Assembly: GCF_005082365.1 (NCBI RefSeq) | Contig: NZ_CP034900.1 | Location: forward strand, 124,001 to 188,000 | Direction: 5' to 3' | DNA: 64,000 bases | Origin: Buchnera aphidicola (Artemisaphis artemisicola) | GTDB taxonomy: Bacteria > Pseudomonadota > Gammaproteobacteria > Enterobacterales > Enterobacteriaceae | Position numbers and translations under genes: made by a program | Shown here: positions 19,239 through 29,776 of the stretch, one piece after another | Layout of the letters: every line of letters begins with the position of its first letter | Numbering within the stretch: position 1 is the first letter of the stretch | Notes under the pieces: model-generated | Seen by the model: the letters and a program-made list of their open reading frames with translations, nothing else | What the model was told of the DNA's origin: nothing | Databases searched by the model: none

Positions 19239-20525
19239 ATGAAATTATTTATATTTATAATATTTTATATATTTAGTAGTATTTTTTACGTTTTTGCAGA
19301 TACAAAAGAAAAAAAAATAGACAATATTGTAGCAATTGTCAATGATCAAATTATATTAAATAGTGATGTAGATCAAGCTCTTTCCCTTTTTAAAAATCAA
19401 GGTAAAAAATTAACAGTTCCTTGGAAGTTAGATTTTTTTAAAGATAAAATTATTGAAAAATTAATTATAGATTCTTTAATATTACAAGAAGCAAATAAAA
19501 AACAAATTAGAATTACTAAAGAACAAGTAAATAATGTTATTAAAAATATTGCTTTAGAACATAATATGACTCTTCGTAATTTTAAAAATTATATTTTATT
19601 TAACGATCCTCATCATTATATTTCTTACAAAGATTATTTTAAAAACATCGAAAAATTATTAAAAATAAAAATAATTCAAGATTATGAACTTCGTAAACGT
19701 ATCAAAATTTCAGAGAAAGAAATAAATGTTCTTTTTAAAAAACTTATTCAAGATGAAAAAAAATTCGAAAAAATCAATTTAAGTTATATTTTAATAAAAA
19801 AACATTCTAATGATATTATGCATGATAAAAAAATATTATCAAAAAATATTATAAATAAAATTAATCAGGGCTATGATTTTGATAAAATATATATAGAATG
19901 TAAAAAAAATAAAAATGTTTTTTCAGCAAAAAAAATGTTTTGGATGTATTTTAAAGATTTTCAAAATAATTTTTCTGAAACTTTAAAAGTTTTTAAAAAA
20001 GGTCAAATTTTAGGACCTATTTTAGGAAAAAAAGGATTTTATATATTTAAAATCAATGATATTAAAAATAATAAAAACATTATTACTGAATTTTATATAC
20101 AACATTTATTAATTAAACCTTCTATTACTTTAACAAATTCAGAATCAAAAAAATATATTTTTAATATATATAAAAATATCAAAAAAGAAGTTTATACTTT
20201 TGATTATGCTGTAAAAAATTTTTCTCATGATATATATTCATCTCAAAAAAAAGGTGATTTAGAATGGATTTCAACAGAGTTATTTAATGCTGAATTTAAC
20301 AAAGAACTATCATATTTAAATAAATATGAAATCAGTAAACCTATTAAATCTAATTTTGGATGGCATATAGTTAGATTATTAAGAAAACGTATAGTAGATA
20401 AAATTTATAATTTAAAAAAACAAGAGGCTTATAATATATTATTAGAAAAAAAAATGATAACAGAAAAATATAATTGGATAAAAGATCTTAAAAATTCTTC
20501 TTATATAAAAATTTTAAGATCATAA
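19239..20525 (+). CDS. surA: Periplasmic chaperone / peptidyl-prolyl isomerase SurA
   Basis: Periplasmic chaperone for outer-membrane protein precursors. 428 residues, same as E. coli. The N-terminus is hydrophobic (FIFIIFYIFSSIFYVFA) with a cleavage-like FADTK at about 20-24, consistent with a signal peptide. The chaperone N-domain begins KIDNIVAIVNDQIILNSDVDQA. Two parvulin domains follow at about 180-280 and 283-385; the second keeps the HLLIKPS, KKGDLEWIS and SNFGWHIVRLL motifs, whereas the first has drifted. A C-terminal helix completes the chaperone fold. In E. coli it lies between lptD and pdxA; both are missing here. rsmA follows after 39 bp. Confidence 0.94.
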   Translation: MKLFIFIIFYIFSSIFYVFADTKEKKIDNIVAIVNDQIILNSDVDQALSLFKNQGKKLTVPWKLDFFKDKIIEKLIIDSLILQEANKKQIRITKEQVNNVIKNIALEHNMTLRNFKNYILFNDPHHYISYKDYFKNIEKLLKIKIIQDYELRKRIKISEKEINVLFKKLIQDEKKFEKINLSYILIKKHSNDIMHDKKILSKNIINKINQGYDFDKIYIECKKNKNVFSAKKMFWMYFKDFQNNFSETLKVFKKGQILGPILGKKGFYIFKINDIKNNKNIITEFYIQHLLIKPSITLTNSESKKYIFNIYKNIKKEVYTFDYAVKNFSHDIYSSQKKGDLEWISTELFNAEFNKELSYLNKYEISKPIKSNFGWHIVRLLRKRIVDKIYNLKKQEAYNILLEKKMITEKYNWIKDLKNSSYIKILRS

Positions 20526-20564
20526 TATATTTTATTAAATAACATTTAAAATAATTATAAATTC

Positions 20565-21386
20565 ATGAGTATAAAGAATTTTTATAAATATTTCCCCCTA
20601 AAACAATATGGACAAAATTTCCTTATTAATAAAAATGTAATAAATGATATTATTAAAATAATTAATCCCCAAAAACATCAAATATTAGTAGAAATTGGAC
20701 CAGGATTGGCAGCATTAACAAAACCAATTTGTCAATTTTTAGAAGAATTAATTGTTATTGAAATAGATGTTTGTTTAGTTGATTTATTAAAAAAATATTT
20801 TTTTTGTTCAAAAATAAAAATTTTTCATCAAGATGCTTTAAATTTTGATTATAAGAAATTATATTTTAAAAAAAATAAACTTATTCGTGTTTTCGGAAAT
20901 TTACCATATAATATTTCTACATCTTTAATTCTTTATTTATTTAAACAGATAGAAGCAATTGAAGATATGAATTTTATGTTACAAAAAGAAGTTGCTGAGA
21001 GATTAGTAGCATCACCAGGTAATAAATCTTATGGTCGCTTAAGCATAATTTCACAATATTACTGTAAAATTAAAATATTATTACATATTACACCTGAAAA
21101 TTTTCAACCAATTCCTAAAGTTCACTCAGTTTTTATTAATTTAACCCCTCATAAAAACTTTCTTTATTTTGTTTATGATGTAAATATTCTTAGTCGTATT
21201 ACAAAAATAGCATTTCAAAATAGAAGAAAAATTATACGTCATAGTTTAAAAACTTTATTTTCTGAAAAAGAATTAATTGAATTAAAAATTAATCCTAAGT
21301 TTAGAGCTGAAAATATTTCTATTATTGAGTATTGTCGATTATCTAATTATTTATATAAAAAATTTAATAACTTAAAAAAAAATTAA
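20565..21386 (+). CDS. rsmA: 16S rRNA dimethyladenosine transferase
   Basis: KsgA/RsmA dimethylates A1518 and A1519 in 16S rRNA during small-subunit assembly. 273 residues, the E. coli length. Rossmann SAM site at about 40 (VEIGPGLAAL) and the catalytic NLPYNIS motif at about 112-118 are intact; the basic C-terminal domain includes FQNRRKIIRHSLK. pdxA, which precedes it in E. coli, and apaG, which follows it, have both been deleted here; apaH begins 33 bp later. Confidence 0.97.
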   Translation: MSIKNFYKYFPLKQYGQNFLINKNVINDIIKIINPQKHQILVEIGPGLAALTKPICQFLEELIVIEIDVCLVDLLKKYFFCSKIKIFHQDALNFDYKKLYFKKNKLIRVFGNLPYNISTSLILYLFKQIEAIEDMNFMLQKEVAERLVASPGNKSYGRLSIISQYYCKIKILLHITPENFQPIPKVHSVFINLTPHKNFLYFVYDVNILSRITKIAFQNRRKIIRHSLKTLFSEKELIELKINPKFRAENISIIEYCRLSNYLYKKFNNLKKN

Positions 21387-21419
21387 TATTAAATTTCAAA
21401 TTTCAAAGGAAAATATCAT

Positions 21420-22238
21420 ATGAGTACATATTTTACTAGTGATGTTCACGGATGTTATAAAGAATTTAAAATGCTTTTAGAAAAAGTATCTTTTAATTAT
21501 AAAAAAGATTATTTATGGATCGCAGGGGATTTAGTTTCTCGTGGTCCTGATTCACTTAAAGTTTTAAGATATGTGTATTCTTTAAAAGATCGAGTTAAAA
21601 TAGTACTTGGAAATCATGATATTAATTTAATTGCAGTTCATGCTGGTATTAAACAAAATAAGAAAGAAAATAATTTTGATGAATTTTTATCAGCATCAGA
21701 TAGTTTTAAATTGATAAAATGGTTACGATGTCAATCAATTTTTAAAATTGATGAAACGCATAAAATTATTATGTCTCATGCTGGCATTAGTCCTCAATGG
21801 AATGTTAATATAGCCAAAACATGCGCATTAGAAATTGCAGAGTTTTTATCAAATAAAAATTATGATTTATTTTTAGAAGTTATTTATTATAATAATAATA
21901 TAGATTTTTGGCAATCTAATTTAAATAGATTAAATCGATTAAAATATGCTATGAATAGTTTTACAAGAATGAGATATTGTTATCCTGACGGTCGATTGAA
22001 TATGTTTTTTAAAGAATCTCCAAATTTAATTAAATATCCTTTACAACCGTGGTTTGCTATTCCTTGTAAAATTCCCCAAGAGTATTCTATTTTTTTTGGA
22101 CATTGGTCTTCTTTGAAAGGGACTTATGTGCCAAAACCTTTTTTTGCACTAGATTCTGGTTGTTGTTGGGGAGGAGAATTAAGCATGTTTCGATGGGAAG
22201 ATAAAAAATGGTTTTCCCAGTCTTTTTTGAAGAGATAA
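21420..22238 (+). CDS. apaH: Diadenosine tetraphosphatase
   Basis: Hydrolyses Ap4A to two ADP, limiting the Ap4A (or Np4 cap) pool made by aminoacyl-tRNA synthetases. 272 residues (E. coli 280). The calcineurin-like metallophosphatase motifs are in order: TSDVHGCYKEF, AGDLVSRGPDS, LGNHD, and SHAGISPQW, with FGHWSSL and ALDSGCCWGG later. AAGGAAAA precedes the ATG. It is convergent with folA with 45 bp between them and no obvious terminator. Confidence 0.96.
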   Translation: MSTYFTSDVHGCYKEFKMLLEKVSFNYKKDYLWIAGDLVSRGPDSLKVLRYVYSLKDRVKIVLGNHDINLIAVHAGIKQNKKENNFDEFLSASDSFKLIKWLRCQSIFKIDETHKIIMSHAGISPQWNVNIAKTCALEIAEFLSNKNYDLFLEVIYYNNNIDFWQSNLNRLNRLKYAMNSFTRMRYCYPDGRLNMFFKESPNLIKYPLQPWFAIPCKIPQEYSIFFGHWSSLKGTYVPKPFFALDSGCCWGGELSMFRWEDKKWFSQSFLKR

Positions 22239-22283
22239 TAATTTCTCTTTAAATTTTTTATTTTTAATTATTGTAAATTCATT

Positions 22284-22769
22284 TTATCGTGATAAAATTT
22301 CAAACTTATAGTTATAGGGATTTTTTTTGTTTTTAGAAACCTTTTTTGTAAATAATTTTTTCCAAGATGGGTATAATTGATATTTAGGAAAATAAGCATC
22401 ACCAATTAAATTAATATCTATATGAGTTAAATATAATTTATTAGCATAAAACAACATTTGCTTATATATCTTAGCTCCACCAATAACCATAATTTCTTGA
22501 TTAGATTGTGATAAAATTATTGCATTATGTATTGAATTAGTCCAAATCACACCTTTTTTTTTTATTTTATTACTACTAATCACAATATTTGTACGCATTG
22601 ATAAAGGTTTTTCTCCAATTGATTCCCAGGTTAAACGACCCATTATTATGTTTTTTTTTATTGTATTGTTTTTAAACCATTTCAAATCTTCTGGAAGATA
22701 CCAAGGTATTTTGTTTTTATATCCAATAACTAAGTTATTAGATATAGCAGCAATTAAACTTATATTCAT
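22284..22769 (-). CDS. folA: Dihydrofolate reductase
   Basis: Reduces dihydrofolate to tetrahydrofolate with NADPH, regenerating the cofactor consumed by thymidylate synthase. 161 residues (E. coli 159). Conserved elements: MNISLIAAISNNLVIGYKNKIPWYLPEDLKWFK (Met-20 loop region and active-site Asp/Glu position), IIMGRLTWESIG and VIGGAKIYKQML. It is transcribed toward apaH, as in E. coli, and follows carB by 87 bp; the genes between car and folA in E. coli are gone. Confidence 0.96.
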   Translation of the reverse strand: MNISLIAAISNNLVIGYKNKIPWYLPEDLKWFKNNTIKKNIIMGRLTWESIGEKPLSMRTNIVISSNKIKKKGVIWTNSIHNAIILSQSNQEIMVIGGAKIYKQMLFYANKLYLTHIDINLIGDAYFPKYQLYPSWKKLFTKKVSKNKKNPYNYKFEILSR

Positions 22770-22856
22770 ATTTATATATTTATATTTAAGTTGTAATCAA
22801 AATTTTCATGGGAATTATAAATATGTTTTACAACATATTTATAAAATTTTTTAAAT

Positions 22857-25800
22857 TTATTGTATTTTTTTATGTATTTTTTGAAGAGATCTTACTGTTT
22901 TTGTTGGATTTTCATTTAATGCCATTACTGTTGCAAATGCACCATTTAAAGTAGTATCATAATGAACTTTATATTGAAGAGCACTATAACATATTAACTT
23001 CGAATCTTTTATTCCTTGATAACATGATATAGTATTAATAATATAAGAATATTCTCCGTTTTTTAAACGATCTTGTATATGCGGACGTCCTTCATGCACT
23101 TTATTAACTAATCTAGATGAAATTCCAAATTTTTTTAAAGCTATTGCTGTTCCTTTAGTAGCATCTATTTTAAATCCTAGTTTTTTTAATTGAATTACTA
23201 AATTTTTAATATTTTTTTTATCATCATCTCTTACTGAAATAAGGACTCGACCTGATTTGGTCATATTTGTATTAGCGCCTAACATGGCTTTAGAAAAAGC
23301 TTCTGAAAAATTTTTTCCAATACCCATTACTTCTCCAGTAGAACGCATTTCTGGACCTAATATAGGATTGATTCCTGGGAATTTATCGAAAGGAAGAACT
23401 GCTTCTTTTACTGAGAAATATGGTGGAATTATTTCAGTTTGAAAACCTTGTTCTAATAGTTTTTGACCACACATTACTCGTACAGATATTTTTGCTAATG
23501 CAAGACCAGTTGCTTTTGAAACAAATGGAACTGTTCGTGCTGCTCTTGGATTTACTTCTATAATATAAATAATATTGTTTTTAATAGCAAATTGTACGTT
23601 CATTAATCCTTTTACAGATAGTTTAAAAGCTAATTGTGTTACTTGTTCTCTAATTTTGTTTAGAATGTCATTAGTTAAGGTATAAGCTGGTAAAGAACAT
23701 GCAGAATCTCCGGAATGTATTCCAGCTTGTTCAATATGTTCCATAATACCGCCAATTAATACTGTCTTTCCATCACAAATAGCATCAACATCTACTTCTG
23801 TAGCATAATCTAAATATTGATCCAGTAAAATAGGTGTAGTATTATTTTTTTTTAAAACTGTTCTGAAATAATTTTTTAAACCATGTTTATCATAAACAAT
23901 TTCCATTGCTCTTCCACCTAAAACATAAGATGGTCTAACCATTATTGGATATCCAATTTTTTCCGCTTGTTTGTAAGCATCGTTTAAAGTTAAAACAGTT
24001 GCATTGAGTGGTTGTTTTAATTGTAATTTAGCAACAATTTTTTGAAATTTATATCGATCTTCTGCTTTATCTATAGATTCTGGGTTTGTTCCTATTATCG
24101 AAATGTTTTCTTTTTCAAATTCACGTGCTAGTTTTAATGGTGTTTGTCCTCCATATTGAATAATAACTCCTTGAGGTTTTTCTATTCTAACTATTTCCAA
24201 AACATTTTCTAATGTAATAGGTTCAAAATATAGTCGATCTGAAATATCATAATCTGTAGATACGGTTTCTGGATTGCAGTTTATCATAATTGCTTCAAAA
24301 CCATCTTCTCGTAAAGCTTGGGCTGCATGTACGCAACAATAATCAAATTCTATACCTTGTCCTATTCTGTTAGGACCTCCTCCTAATATAATAATTTTTT
24401 TTTGATTATTATTCGGATTTGATTCACATTCATCTTCCCATGTTGAATACATGTATGCTGTTTCAGTTGAAAATTCTGCTGAACATGTGTCAATTCTTTT
24501 ATATACCGGATGTAGATTTAATTTAAAACGTAATTGTCTTATTTCTATTTCTTTTTTTTGAGTAAGTATTGCAATGCGTTTATCAGAAAAACCTTTTCTT
24601 TTAATATTATATAAGAAATTATATTTTAATCCAATAAATCCATTTTCTTTAATTTTTTTCTCTAGAAGAATAATTTCTTCGATTTGCACAAGAAACCAGG
24701 GATCAATGGATGTTAATTCAAAAACGTCATTAACAGACATACCAAATCGAAACGCGTCTCCAATATACCAAAGACGTTCAGAACCTGCATCTTTTAATTC
24801 ATGTCTAATTTTTATTAAATACTCTGGATCAGAATTAGATATTTTAGAATCAAATCCACTTGCTCCTGTTTCTAAACCGCAAATAGCTTTTTGTATAGAT
24901 TCTTGAAAAGTACGGCCAATTGCCATGACTTCTCCTACAGATTTCATTTGCGTAGTTAGTCTGTCATCACATCCTATAAATTTTTCAAAATTAAATCTAG
25001 GAATTTTTGTTACTATGTAATCTATTGATGGTTCAAATGATGCGGTAGTATTAGTTCCTGTTATATCATTAGCAAGTTCATCAAGTGTATATCCAACAGC
25101 TAATTTAGCAGCTATTTTTGCAATAGGAAATCCTGTTGCTTTTGATGCTAATGCAGAAGAACGAGAAACTCTAGGGTTCATTTCAATAACAATCATTCTT
25201 CCGTTTTTCGGGTTTATTGAAAATTGTACATTAGCGCCTCCAGTTTCTACACCTATTTCTCTCAGAATAGCCATAGAAGCATTTCTCATCATTTGATATT
25301 CTTTATCAGTGAGAGTTTGTGCAGGTGCTACAGTGATTGAATCTCCTGTATGTATGCCCATAGGATCTAAATTTTCAATTGAACAAACAATAATACAATT
25401 ATCATTTTTATCTCGTACGACTTCCATTTCATATTCTTTCCAACCTATAAGAGACTCGTCAATCAGTAACTCAGTGCTAGGAGATAATTTAAGTCCTCTT
25501 TCGCAAATCATTTCAAATTCTTCATGATTATAAGCAATTCCACCTCCATGTCCACCCATTGTAAAAGAAGGACGAATAATACATGGAAAACCTACATCAT
25601 TTAAAACTAAAAAAGCTTCTTGAAGATTATGCGCAATACCGCATTTTGCAGTTTCTAGTTTTAATTTTTTCATGGAATATTCAAATAACTTTCTATTTTC
25701 AGCTTTTTGAATAGCGTTAACTGTAGCACCTATGATTTTAACATTAAAATTATTTAAAATTCCTTTTTTATCTAATTCTAAAGCACAATTTAAAGCTGTT

Positions 25801-26078
25801 TGACCTCCCATAGTTGGAAGTAATGCATTTGGTTGTTCTTTTTTAATAATTTCTTTTACTGTTTTCCAATGGATTGGTTCAATATATGTAGCGTCAGCCA
25901 TGCAAGGATCTGTCATAATAGTTGCAGGATTAGAATTAACAAGAATTATCCTATAACCTTCTTCTTTTAACGCTTTACAAGCCTGTGCTCCGGAATAGTC
26001 AAATTCACATGCTTGGCCAATGACTATTGGTCCTGCTCCAAGAATTAAAATTGATTTGATATCAGTAGATTTAGGCAT
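22857..26078 (-). CDS. carB: Carbamoyl-phosphate synthase large subunit
   Basis: Makes carbamoyl phosphate from ammonia (channelled from CarA), bicarbonate and two ATP, feeding both arginine and pyrimidine synthesis. 1073 residues, identical in length to E. coli. Two homologous ATP-grasp halves: the first starts [21 protein letters not shown], the second [19 protein letters not shown] at about 560. The oligomerisation segment lies between them, and the C-terminal allosteric MGS-like domain (about 935-1073) is retained, including [22 protein letters not shown]. Arginine supply to the aphid is a known Buchnera function. It lies 17 bp downstream of carA, in one operon. Open frames on the plus strand here are shadows. 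Confidence 0.98.
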   Translation of the reverse strand: MPKSTDIKSILILGAGPIVIGQACEFDYSGAQACKALKEEGYRIILVNSNPATIMTDPCMADATYIEPIHWKTVKEIIKKEQPNALLPTMGGQTALNCALELDKKGILNNFNVKIIGATVNAIQKAENRKLFEYSMKKLKLETAKCGIAHNLQEAFLVLNDVGFPCIIRPSFTMGGHGGGIAYNHEEFEMICERGLKLSPSTELLIDESLIGWKEYEMEVVRDKNDNCIIVCSIENLDPMGIHTGDSITVAPAQTLTDKEYQMMRNASMAILREIGVETGGANVQFSINPKNGRMIVIEMNPRVSRSSALASKATGFPIAKIAAKLAVGYTLDELANDITGTNTTASFEPSIDYIVTKIPRFNFEKFIGCDDRLTTQMKSVGEVMAIGRTFQESIQKAICGLETGASGFDSKISNSDPEYLIKIRHELKDAGSERLWYIGDAFRFGMSVNDVFELTSIDPWFLVQIEEIILLEKKIKENGFIGLKYNFLYNIKRKGFSDKRIAILTQKKEIEIRQLRFKLNLHPVYKRIDTCSAEFSTETAYMYSTWEDECESNPNNNQKKIIILGGGPNRIGQGIEFDYCCVHAAQALREDGFEAIMINCNPETVSTDYDISDRLYFEPITLENVLEIVRIEKPQGVIIQYGGQTPLKLAREFEKENISIIGTNPESIDKAEDRYKFQKIVAKLQLKQPLNATVLTLNDAYKQAEKIGYPIMVRPSYVLGGRAMEIVYDKHGLKNYFRTVLKKNNTTPILLDQYLDYATEVDVDAICDGKTVLIGGIMEHIEQAGIHSGDSACSLPAYTLTNDILNKIREQVTQLAFKLSVKGLMNVQFAIKNNIIYIIEVNPRAARTVPFVSKATGLALAKISVRVMCGQKLLEQGFQTEIIPPYFSVKEAVLPFDKFPGINPILGPEMRSTGEVMGIGKNFSEAFSKAMLGANTNMTKSGRVLISVRDDDKKNIKNLVIQLKKLGFKIDATKGTAIALKKFGISSRLVNKVHEGRPHIQDRLKNGEYSYIINTISCYQGIKDSKLICYSALQYKVHYDTTLNGAFATVMALNENPTKTVRSLQKIHKKIQ

Positions 26079-26095
26079 TTTTTTTCCCTAATTAA

Positions 26096-27244
26096 TTACT
26101 GAGTTTTATCTCGTTTATGAACGATTAATTCAATAAAATGATCAAATAAAGATGAAGCATCATGTGGTCCAGGACTAGCTTCTGGATGGCCTTGAAAACT
26201 AAAAGCTGATTTATTAATTAAAGAAAGTCCTTGTAATGTTCCATCAAAAAGAGAACTATGTGTCATTTCTATATTATTGGGTATATTTTTTTTACTTACA
26301 GTAAAACCATGATTTTGAGATGTAATAATAACTTTGTTGGTTTTTATCTCTTTTACAGGATGATTAGCTCCGTGATGACCAAATTTCATTTTTATAATAT
26401 TAGCTCCGCTAGCTAAAGCAAGCAGTTGGTGTCCTAGACATATTCCAAAAATAGGTATTGATGTAGCTAGAAAATCTTGAATAGCTTTAATAGCATAATG
26501 ACAAGGTCTAGGATCTCCTGGTCCATTAGATAAAAAAATTCCGTCTGGCGATAAATTTAATACTGTTTTTGAATCAGTAGTAGCAGGAACAATAGTTAGA
26601 TGACATCCCCTATCTACTAACATTCGTAATATATTTCTTTTTACTCCAAAATCATAAACAACAACATGAAATAAAGAATGTTTTTTTTTAAGAGAAAAAA
26701 ATTTATTTTTCTTAAAAATAAAGCTTCCTGTATTCCAATTATAAATAGATTTAGTAGAAACTTTTTTTACTAAATCTAAACCTTGTAAATTTAAAAAATT
26801 TTTAGCATGTTTTTCTGCTATGACGCAGTTTTCTTTTGAATCTTCTATAATACATCCATTTTGAGAACCTTTACTACGTAAAATTCGAGTTAGTTTTCTT
26901 GTATCAATATCAGATATTGCAACAATATTATTATCTTTTAAATACAAAGAAAAACTTTTTTTATTTCGATAATTACTTGCAATAGGTGATAAGTCACGAA
27001 TAATAAGTCCTTTGACGTGAATTTTGGATGATTCTTCATCATTAGAATTTGTTCCAACGTTGCCGATATGGGGATAAGTTAGTGTTACTATTTGATGAGA
27101 ATAAGAAGGATCAGTAATTATTTCTTGATAACCAGTTATCGATGTATTAAAAACAACTTCACCTACCGTCATTCCCTTAGCTCCAATAGCTCGTCCGTGA
27201 AATCTAGTTCCATCTTCTAATACAAGTACTGCTGATTGGCTCAA
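26096..27244 (-). CDS. carA: Carbamoyl-phosphate synthase small (glutaminase) subunit, TTG start
   Basis: Glutaminase subunit that delivers ammonia to CarB. 382 residues, as in E. coli. The catalytic triad is present: Cys in GICLGHQ, and His and Glu in [11 protein letters not shown]. The N-terminal domain starts [22 protein letters not shown]. The start codon is TTG at 27244-27242, preceded by GGAGG five bases upstream; E. coli carA also starts with UUG. An ATG five bases upstream of it is in another frame and stops after one further codon (ATG TTT TGA), overlapping the true start. dapB precedes it, as in E. coli, separated by 218 bp containing a promoter and two palindromes. Confidence 0.97.
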   Translation of the reverse strand: MSQSAVLVLEDGTRFHGRAIGAKGMTVGEVVFNTSITGYQEIITDPSYSHQIVTLTYPHIGNVGTNSNDEESSKIHVKGLIIRDLSPIASNYRNKKSFSLYLKDNNIVAISDIDTRKLTRILRSKGSQNGCIIEDSKENCVIAEKHAKNFLNLQGLDLVKKVSTKSIYNWNTGSFIFKKNKFFSLKKKHSLFHVVVYDFGVKRNILRMLVDRGCHLTIVPATTDSKTVLNLSPDGIFLSNGPGDPRPCHYAIKAIQDFLATSIPIFGICLGHQLLALASGANIIKMKFGHHGANHPVKEIKTNKVIITSQNHGFTVSKKNIPNNIEMTHSSLFDGTLQGLSLINKSAFSFQGHPEASPGPHDASSLFDHFIELIVHKRDKTQ

Positions 27245-27286
27245 AACATCCTCCGTTAAAAAATATTTTTTTATTTTTATTTTTTT

Positions 27287-27318
27287 AACTTAATTATAGT
27301 AATTATAATAATTAAGTT
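27287..27318. repeat. Inverted repeat in the carAB leader
   Basis: Perfect 11-bp arms AACTTAATTAT (27287-27297) and ATAATTAAGTT (27308-27318), 10-nt spacer. On the carAB strand it begins only 2 bp downstream of the -10 box, so it falls at the transcription start and would form a 5'-terminal RNA hairpin or a protein-binding site. It is almost pure A+T, which makes chance occurrence possible. Confidence 0.5.
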
Positions 27319-27320
27319 GT

Positions 27321-27349
27321 ATTTTAACGAAAATTAATATTTTTGTCTA
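27321..27349 (-). promoter_or_regulatory. carAB promoter
   Basis: On the minus strand: -35 TAGACA (27349-27344), exactly 17 bp spacer, -10 TAAAAT (27326-27321). Both boxes match 5 of 6 consensus bases, the best sigma-70 match I found in the window. It lies 77 bp upstream of the TTG start. Confidence 0.6.
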
Positions 27350-27364
27350 TTATGATAACAGACA
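27344..27364. promoter_or_regulatory. Palindrome overlapping the carAB -35 box
   Basis: 21-bp near-perfect palindrome centred on 27354: arms TGTCTATTAT and ATAACAGACA match at 9 of 10 pairs. Its left arm contains the -35 element of the carAB promoter. It does not resemble the ArgR, PurR or RutR boxes known at E. coli carAB. An operator role is inference. Confidence 0.4.
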
Positions 27365-27462
27365 TTTATATAATATTTAAAAATTGTGTTTATTTTTTAT
27401 AAAAATATAACTATATATTTAATTGGTTGAATAAATTATATAAAAATATTTTTTAAAAAATT

Positions 27463-28272
27463 TTAAAATGATAGTACATCTTTCATGTTAAATAAACCTT
27501 TATTTTGTCTATAAATCCATAAAGCAGATTGTATAGCACCTTGAGCAAATGATATTCTATTAGATGCAGTATGAGTAATTTTGATTTCTTCTCCAAAACT
27601 AGAAAACATAACAGTATGTTTTCCAACAATATCACCTGCTCGTATAATAGAAAAACCAATTTTATTTGTTTCTCTAATTCCGGTAATTCCTTTTTGATAA
27701 TATATAGAATTTGTATTTAAATCCCAGTTCATTACTTTTGATATAACTTTTCCTATTTCTAAAGCCGTTCCTGAAGGTGCATCTATTTTATTACGATGAT
27801 GATACTCAATGATATTGATATCAGAATTATTTCCTATTATTTCAGTGGTTTTTTTAACTAATTGCAAAAGCAAATTAATTCCTATGCTAAAATTAGATGA
27901 AATAACTATTCCGATGTTTTTAGAACATGATTCTATAATATTAATTTCTCGTTTTGAAAATCCAGTAGTACCAATAACAATATTTTTATTAAATTTATTA
28001 CAATATTCTAAATATTTCAATGTACTGCTTGGTTTAGTAAAATCAATTAAAATGTCAAAATCGTTCTGTTTTATATTTGATTGATTACTTATAAGAACAC
28101 CTATTTTCCCTATTCCAAGAATTTCTCCAATGTCTTTATTAATGAGTTCGTGCTTATCTTGAACTAATGCAGCAGATAAAGATACATGTTCATTTTTTTG
28201 TATTTCTTTGATAAGTATTTGCCCCATACGACCCATGGGACCGGTAATTGCAATTCGAACTTTTTTATTCAT
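27463..28272 (-). CDS. dapB: 4-hydroxy-tetrahydrodipicolinate reductase
   Basis: NAD(P)H-dependent reductase of the diaminopimelate/lysine pathway, needed for peptidoglycan and for lysine supply to the host. 269 residues (E. coli 273). The nucleotide-binding motif GPMGRMGQ is at residues 11-18, and the substrate site EYHHRNKIDAPSGTALEIG is intact. It lies between ispH (22 bp upstream) and carA, the E. coli order; rihC, between ispH and dapB in E. coli, is absent. Confidence 0.97.
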   Translation of the reverse strand: MNKKVRIAITGPMGRMGQILIKEIQKNEHVSLSAALVQDKHELINKDIGEILGIGKIGVLISNQSNIKQNDFDILIDFTKPSSTLKYLEYCNKFNKNIVIGTTGFSKREINIIESCSKNIGIVISSNFSIGINLLLQLVKKTTEIIGNNSDINIIEYHHRNKIDAPSGTALEIGKVISKVMNWDLNTNSIYYQKGITGIRETNKIGFSIIRAGDIVGKHTVMFSSFGEEIKITHTASNRISFAQGAIQSALWIYRQNKGLFNMKDVLSF

Positions 28273-28294
28273 TTTTAGAATATCTCTATATAAT

Positions 28295-29236
28295 TTAACA
28301 TTTTTTATTAGATAAATTTTTTGGAACTTTAAAAGTTATTTTTTCTTGAACACCCAACATTTCTATAGGTTTATTAGCTCCTAAATTTTGTAAATATTCA
28401 ATGACTTCTGTAACTAATATTTCTGGTGCAGAAGCTCCAGCTGTAATACCAATAGAATTAACGTTTTTTAACCATTTTATTTTTATATCAGCAACAGAGT
28501 TGATAAGTTTAGTAAATGTTCCCATTTCTTGTCCTAATTCTGCTAATCGATTGGAATTGGAAGAGTTTTTTGAACCTACTACCAATATTATATCAGTTAT
28601 TTTAGATAATTTCTGAACTGCTATTTGACGATTAGTTGTTGCATAGCATATATCTTCTTTAGCAGGACCAGAAATTTTTGGGAATTTATTTTTTAAAGCA
28701 GAAATAATGTTTTTTGTATTATTAATAGATAAAGTAGTTTGTGTAACAAAATTTAATTTTTTATCATTTTTAACAGATAAATTTTTAACATCTTTTATTG
28801 ATTCTATAAGGTATATTTTACCTTTTTTATTATCATATTGTCCGATTGTTCCTTGAATTTCAGCATGTCCTTTATGACCAATAATAATTGTTTCTATTCC
28901 TTTTTTACTAGATTTTGATACTTCTATATGTACTTTTTTTACTAATGGACAGGTAGCATTTAATATAGTTAATTTTTTTTTTATTGCTTCTTCAGTAACT
29001 TTTTTAGAAACTCCATGTGCTGAAAAAACTACTATTGAATTAGCAGGAATTTGTGAAATTTTTTCAACAAAGATCACTCCTTTTTTAAGTAATTGATTTG
29101 TTATATATTGATTATGTACTAATTCGTGTTTTACATATATTGTTTTTTTATATATTTTTAATGCATTTTCTACTATTAAAACTGCTCTTTTAACACCAGC
29201 GCAAAAACCTCTTGGATTACTTAATATAATATTCAT
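28295..29236 (-). CDS. ispH: 4-hydroxy-3-methylbut-2-enyl diphosphate reductase
   Basis: Last enzyme of the MEP isoprenoid pathway, yielding IPP and DMAPP; a [4Fe-4S] enzyme. 313 residues (E. coli 316). The three cluster cysteines are in RGFCAGVKRAV (about 12), NATCPLVKKVH (about 96) and EDICYATTNRQ (about 197), and the E-H proton relay motif TTL/HGHAEIQGT region is present. In E. coli fkpB lies between lspA and ispH; here it is missing and only 63 bp separate the two. ispE of the same pathway lies at 55.5 kb. Confidence 0.97.
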   Translation of the reverse strand: MNIILSNPRGFCAGVKRAVLIVENALKIYKKTIYVKHELVHNQYITNQLLKKGVIFVEKISQIPANSIVVFSAHGVSKKVTEEAIKKKLTILNATCPLVKKVHIEVSKSSKKGIETIIIGHKGHAEIQGTIGQYDNKKGKIYLIESIKDVKNLSVKNDKKLNFVTQTTLSINNTKNIISALKNKFPKISGPAKEDICYATTNRQIAVQKLSKITDIILVVGSKNSSNSNRLAELGQEMGTFTKLINSVADIKIKWLKNVNSIGITAGASAPEILVTEVIEYLQNLGANKPIEMLGVQEKITFKVPKNLSNKKC

Positions 29237-29299
29237 AATATTGAACAGTCCAGAATTTAGATATGAGTAGCTTTTAATATTATATAAAATATTTTAAAG

Positions 29300-29776
29300 T
29301 TAACGATTTGTTTGTGCAAGAATAATAATTCCAAAAAAAATACTACAATCAGCTATATTAAAAGTAGCAAAATGCCAAGTATCAAGATGCATATCAATAA
29401 AATCTATTACAAATCCATAAAGAATTCGATCAATTAAATTTCCAATTGCCCCTGCCATTATTAAACAATAAGCAGTTATTTTTTTTATTTCATTTTTTTG
29501 AGATTTTATAATTATTCTGATTATTACTAATACAGTAGAAATGCTAACAGTTGATAAAAACCATCTTTGCCATCCTGATTGATTAGACAAGAAACTAAAT
29601 GCTGCGCCATCATTATGTACTTGCACAATGCTTACTATTGGTAATATTTCTATAGTTTCACTTATTTTTATGTGTTTTATAATCCAATATTTACTGAAAA
29701 AATCGATGATAAGAATTGGAATTATTATGATAATATTAAACCATTTGTTGTATTTTTTAAAATATTGATTTTTCAT
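29300..29776 (-). CDS. lspA: Lipoprotein signal peptidase (signal peptidase II)
   Basis: Inner-membrane aspartyl protease that cleaves prolipoprotein signal peptides. 158 residues (E. coli 164), with four hydrophobic segments. The catalytic Asp motifs are present: GNLIDRILYGFVIDFID and FATFNIADCSIF. Its ATG at 29776 shares one base with the ileS stop codon (TAATG), indicating translational coupling. The ancestral ribF-ileS-lspA order is kept. Confidence 0.96.
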   Translation of the reverse strand: MKNQYFKKYNKWFNIIIIIPILIIDFFSKYWIIKHIKISETIEILPIVSIVQVHNDGAAFSFLSNQSGWQRWFLSTVSISTVLVIIRIIIKSQKNEIKKITAYCLIMAGAIGNLIDRILYGFVIDFIDMHLDTWHFATFNIADCSIFFGIIILAQTNR

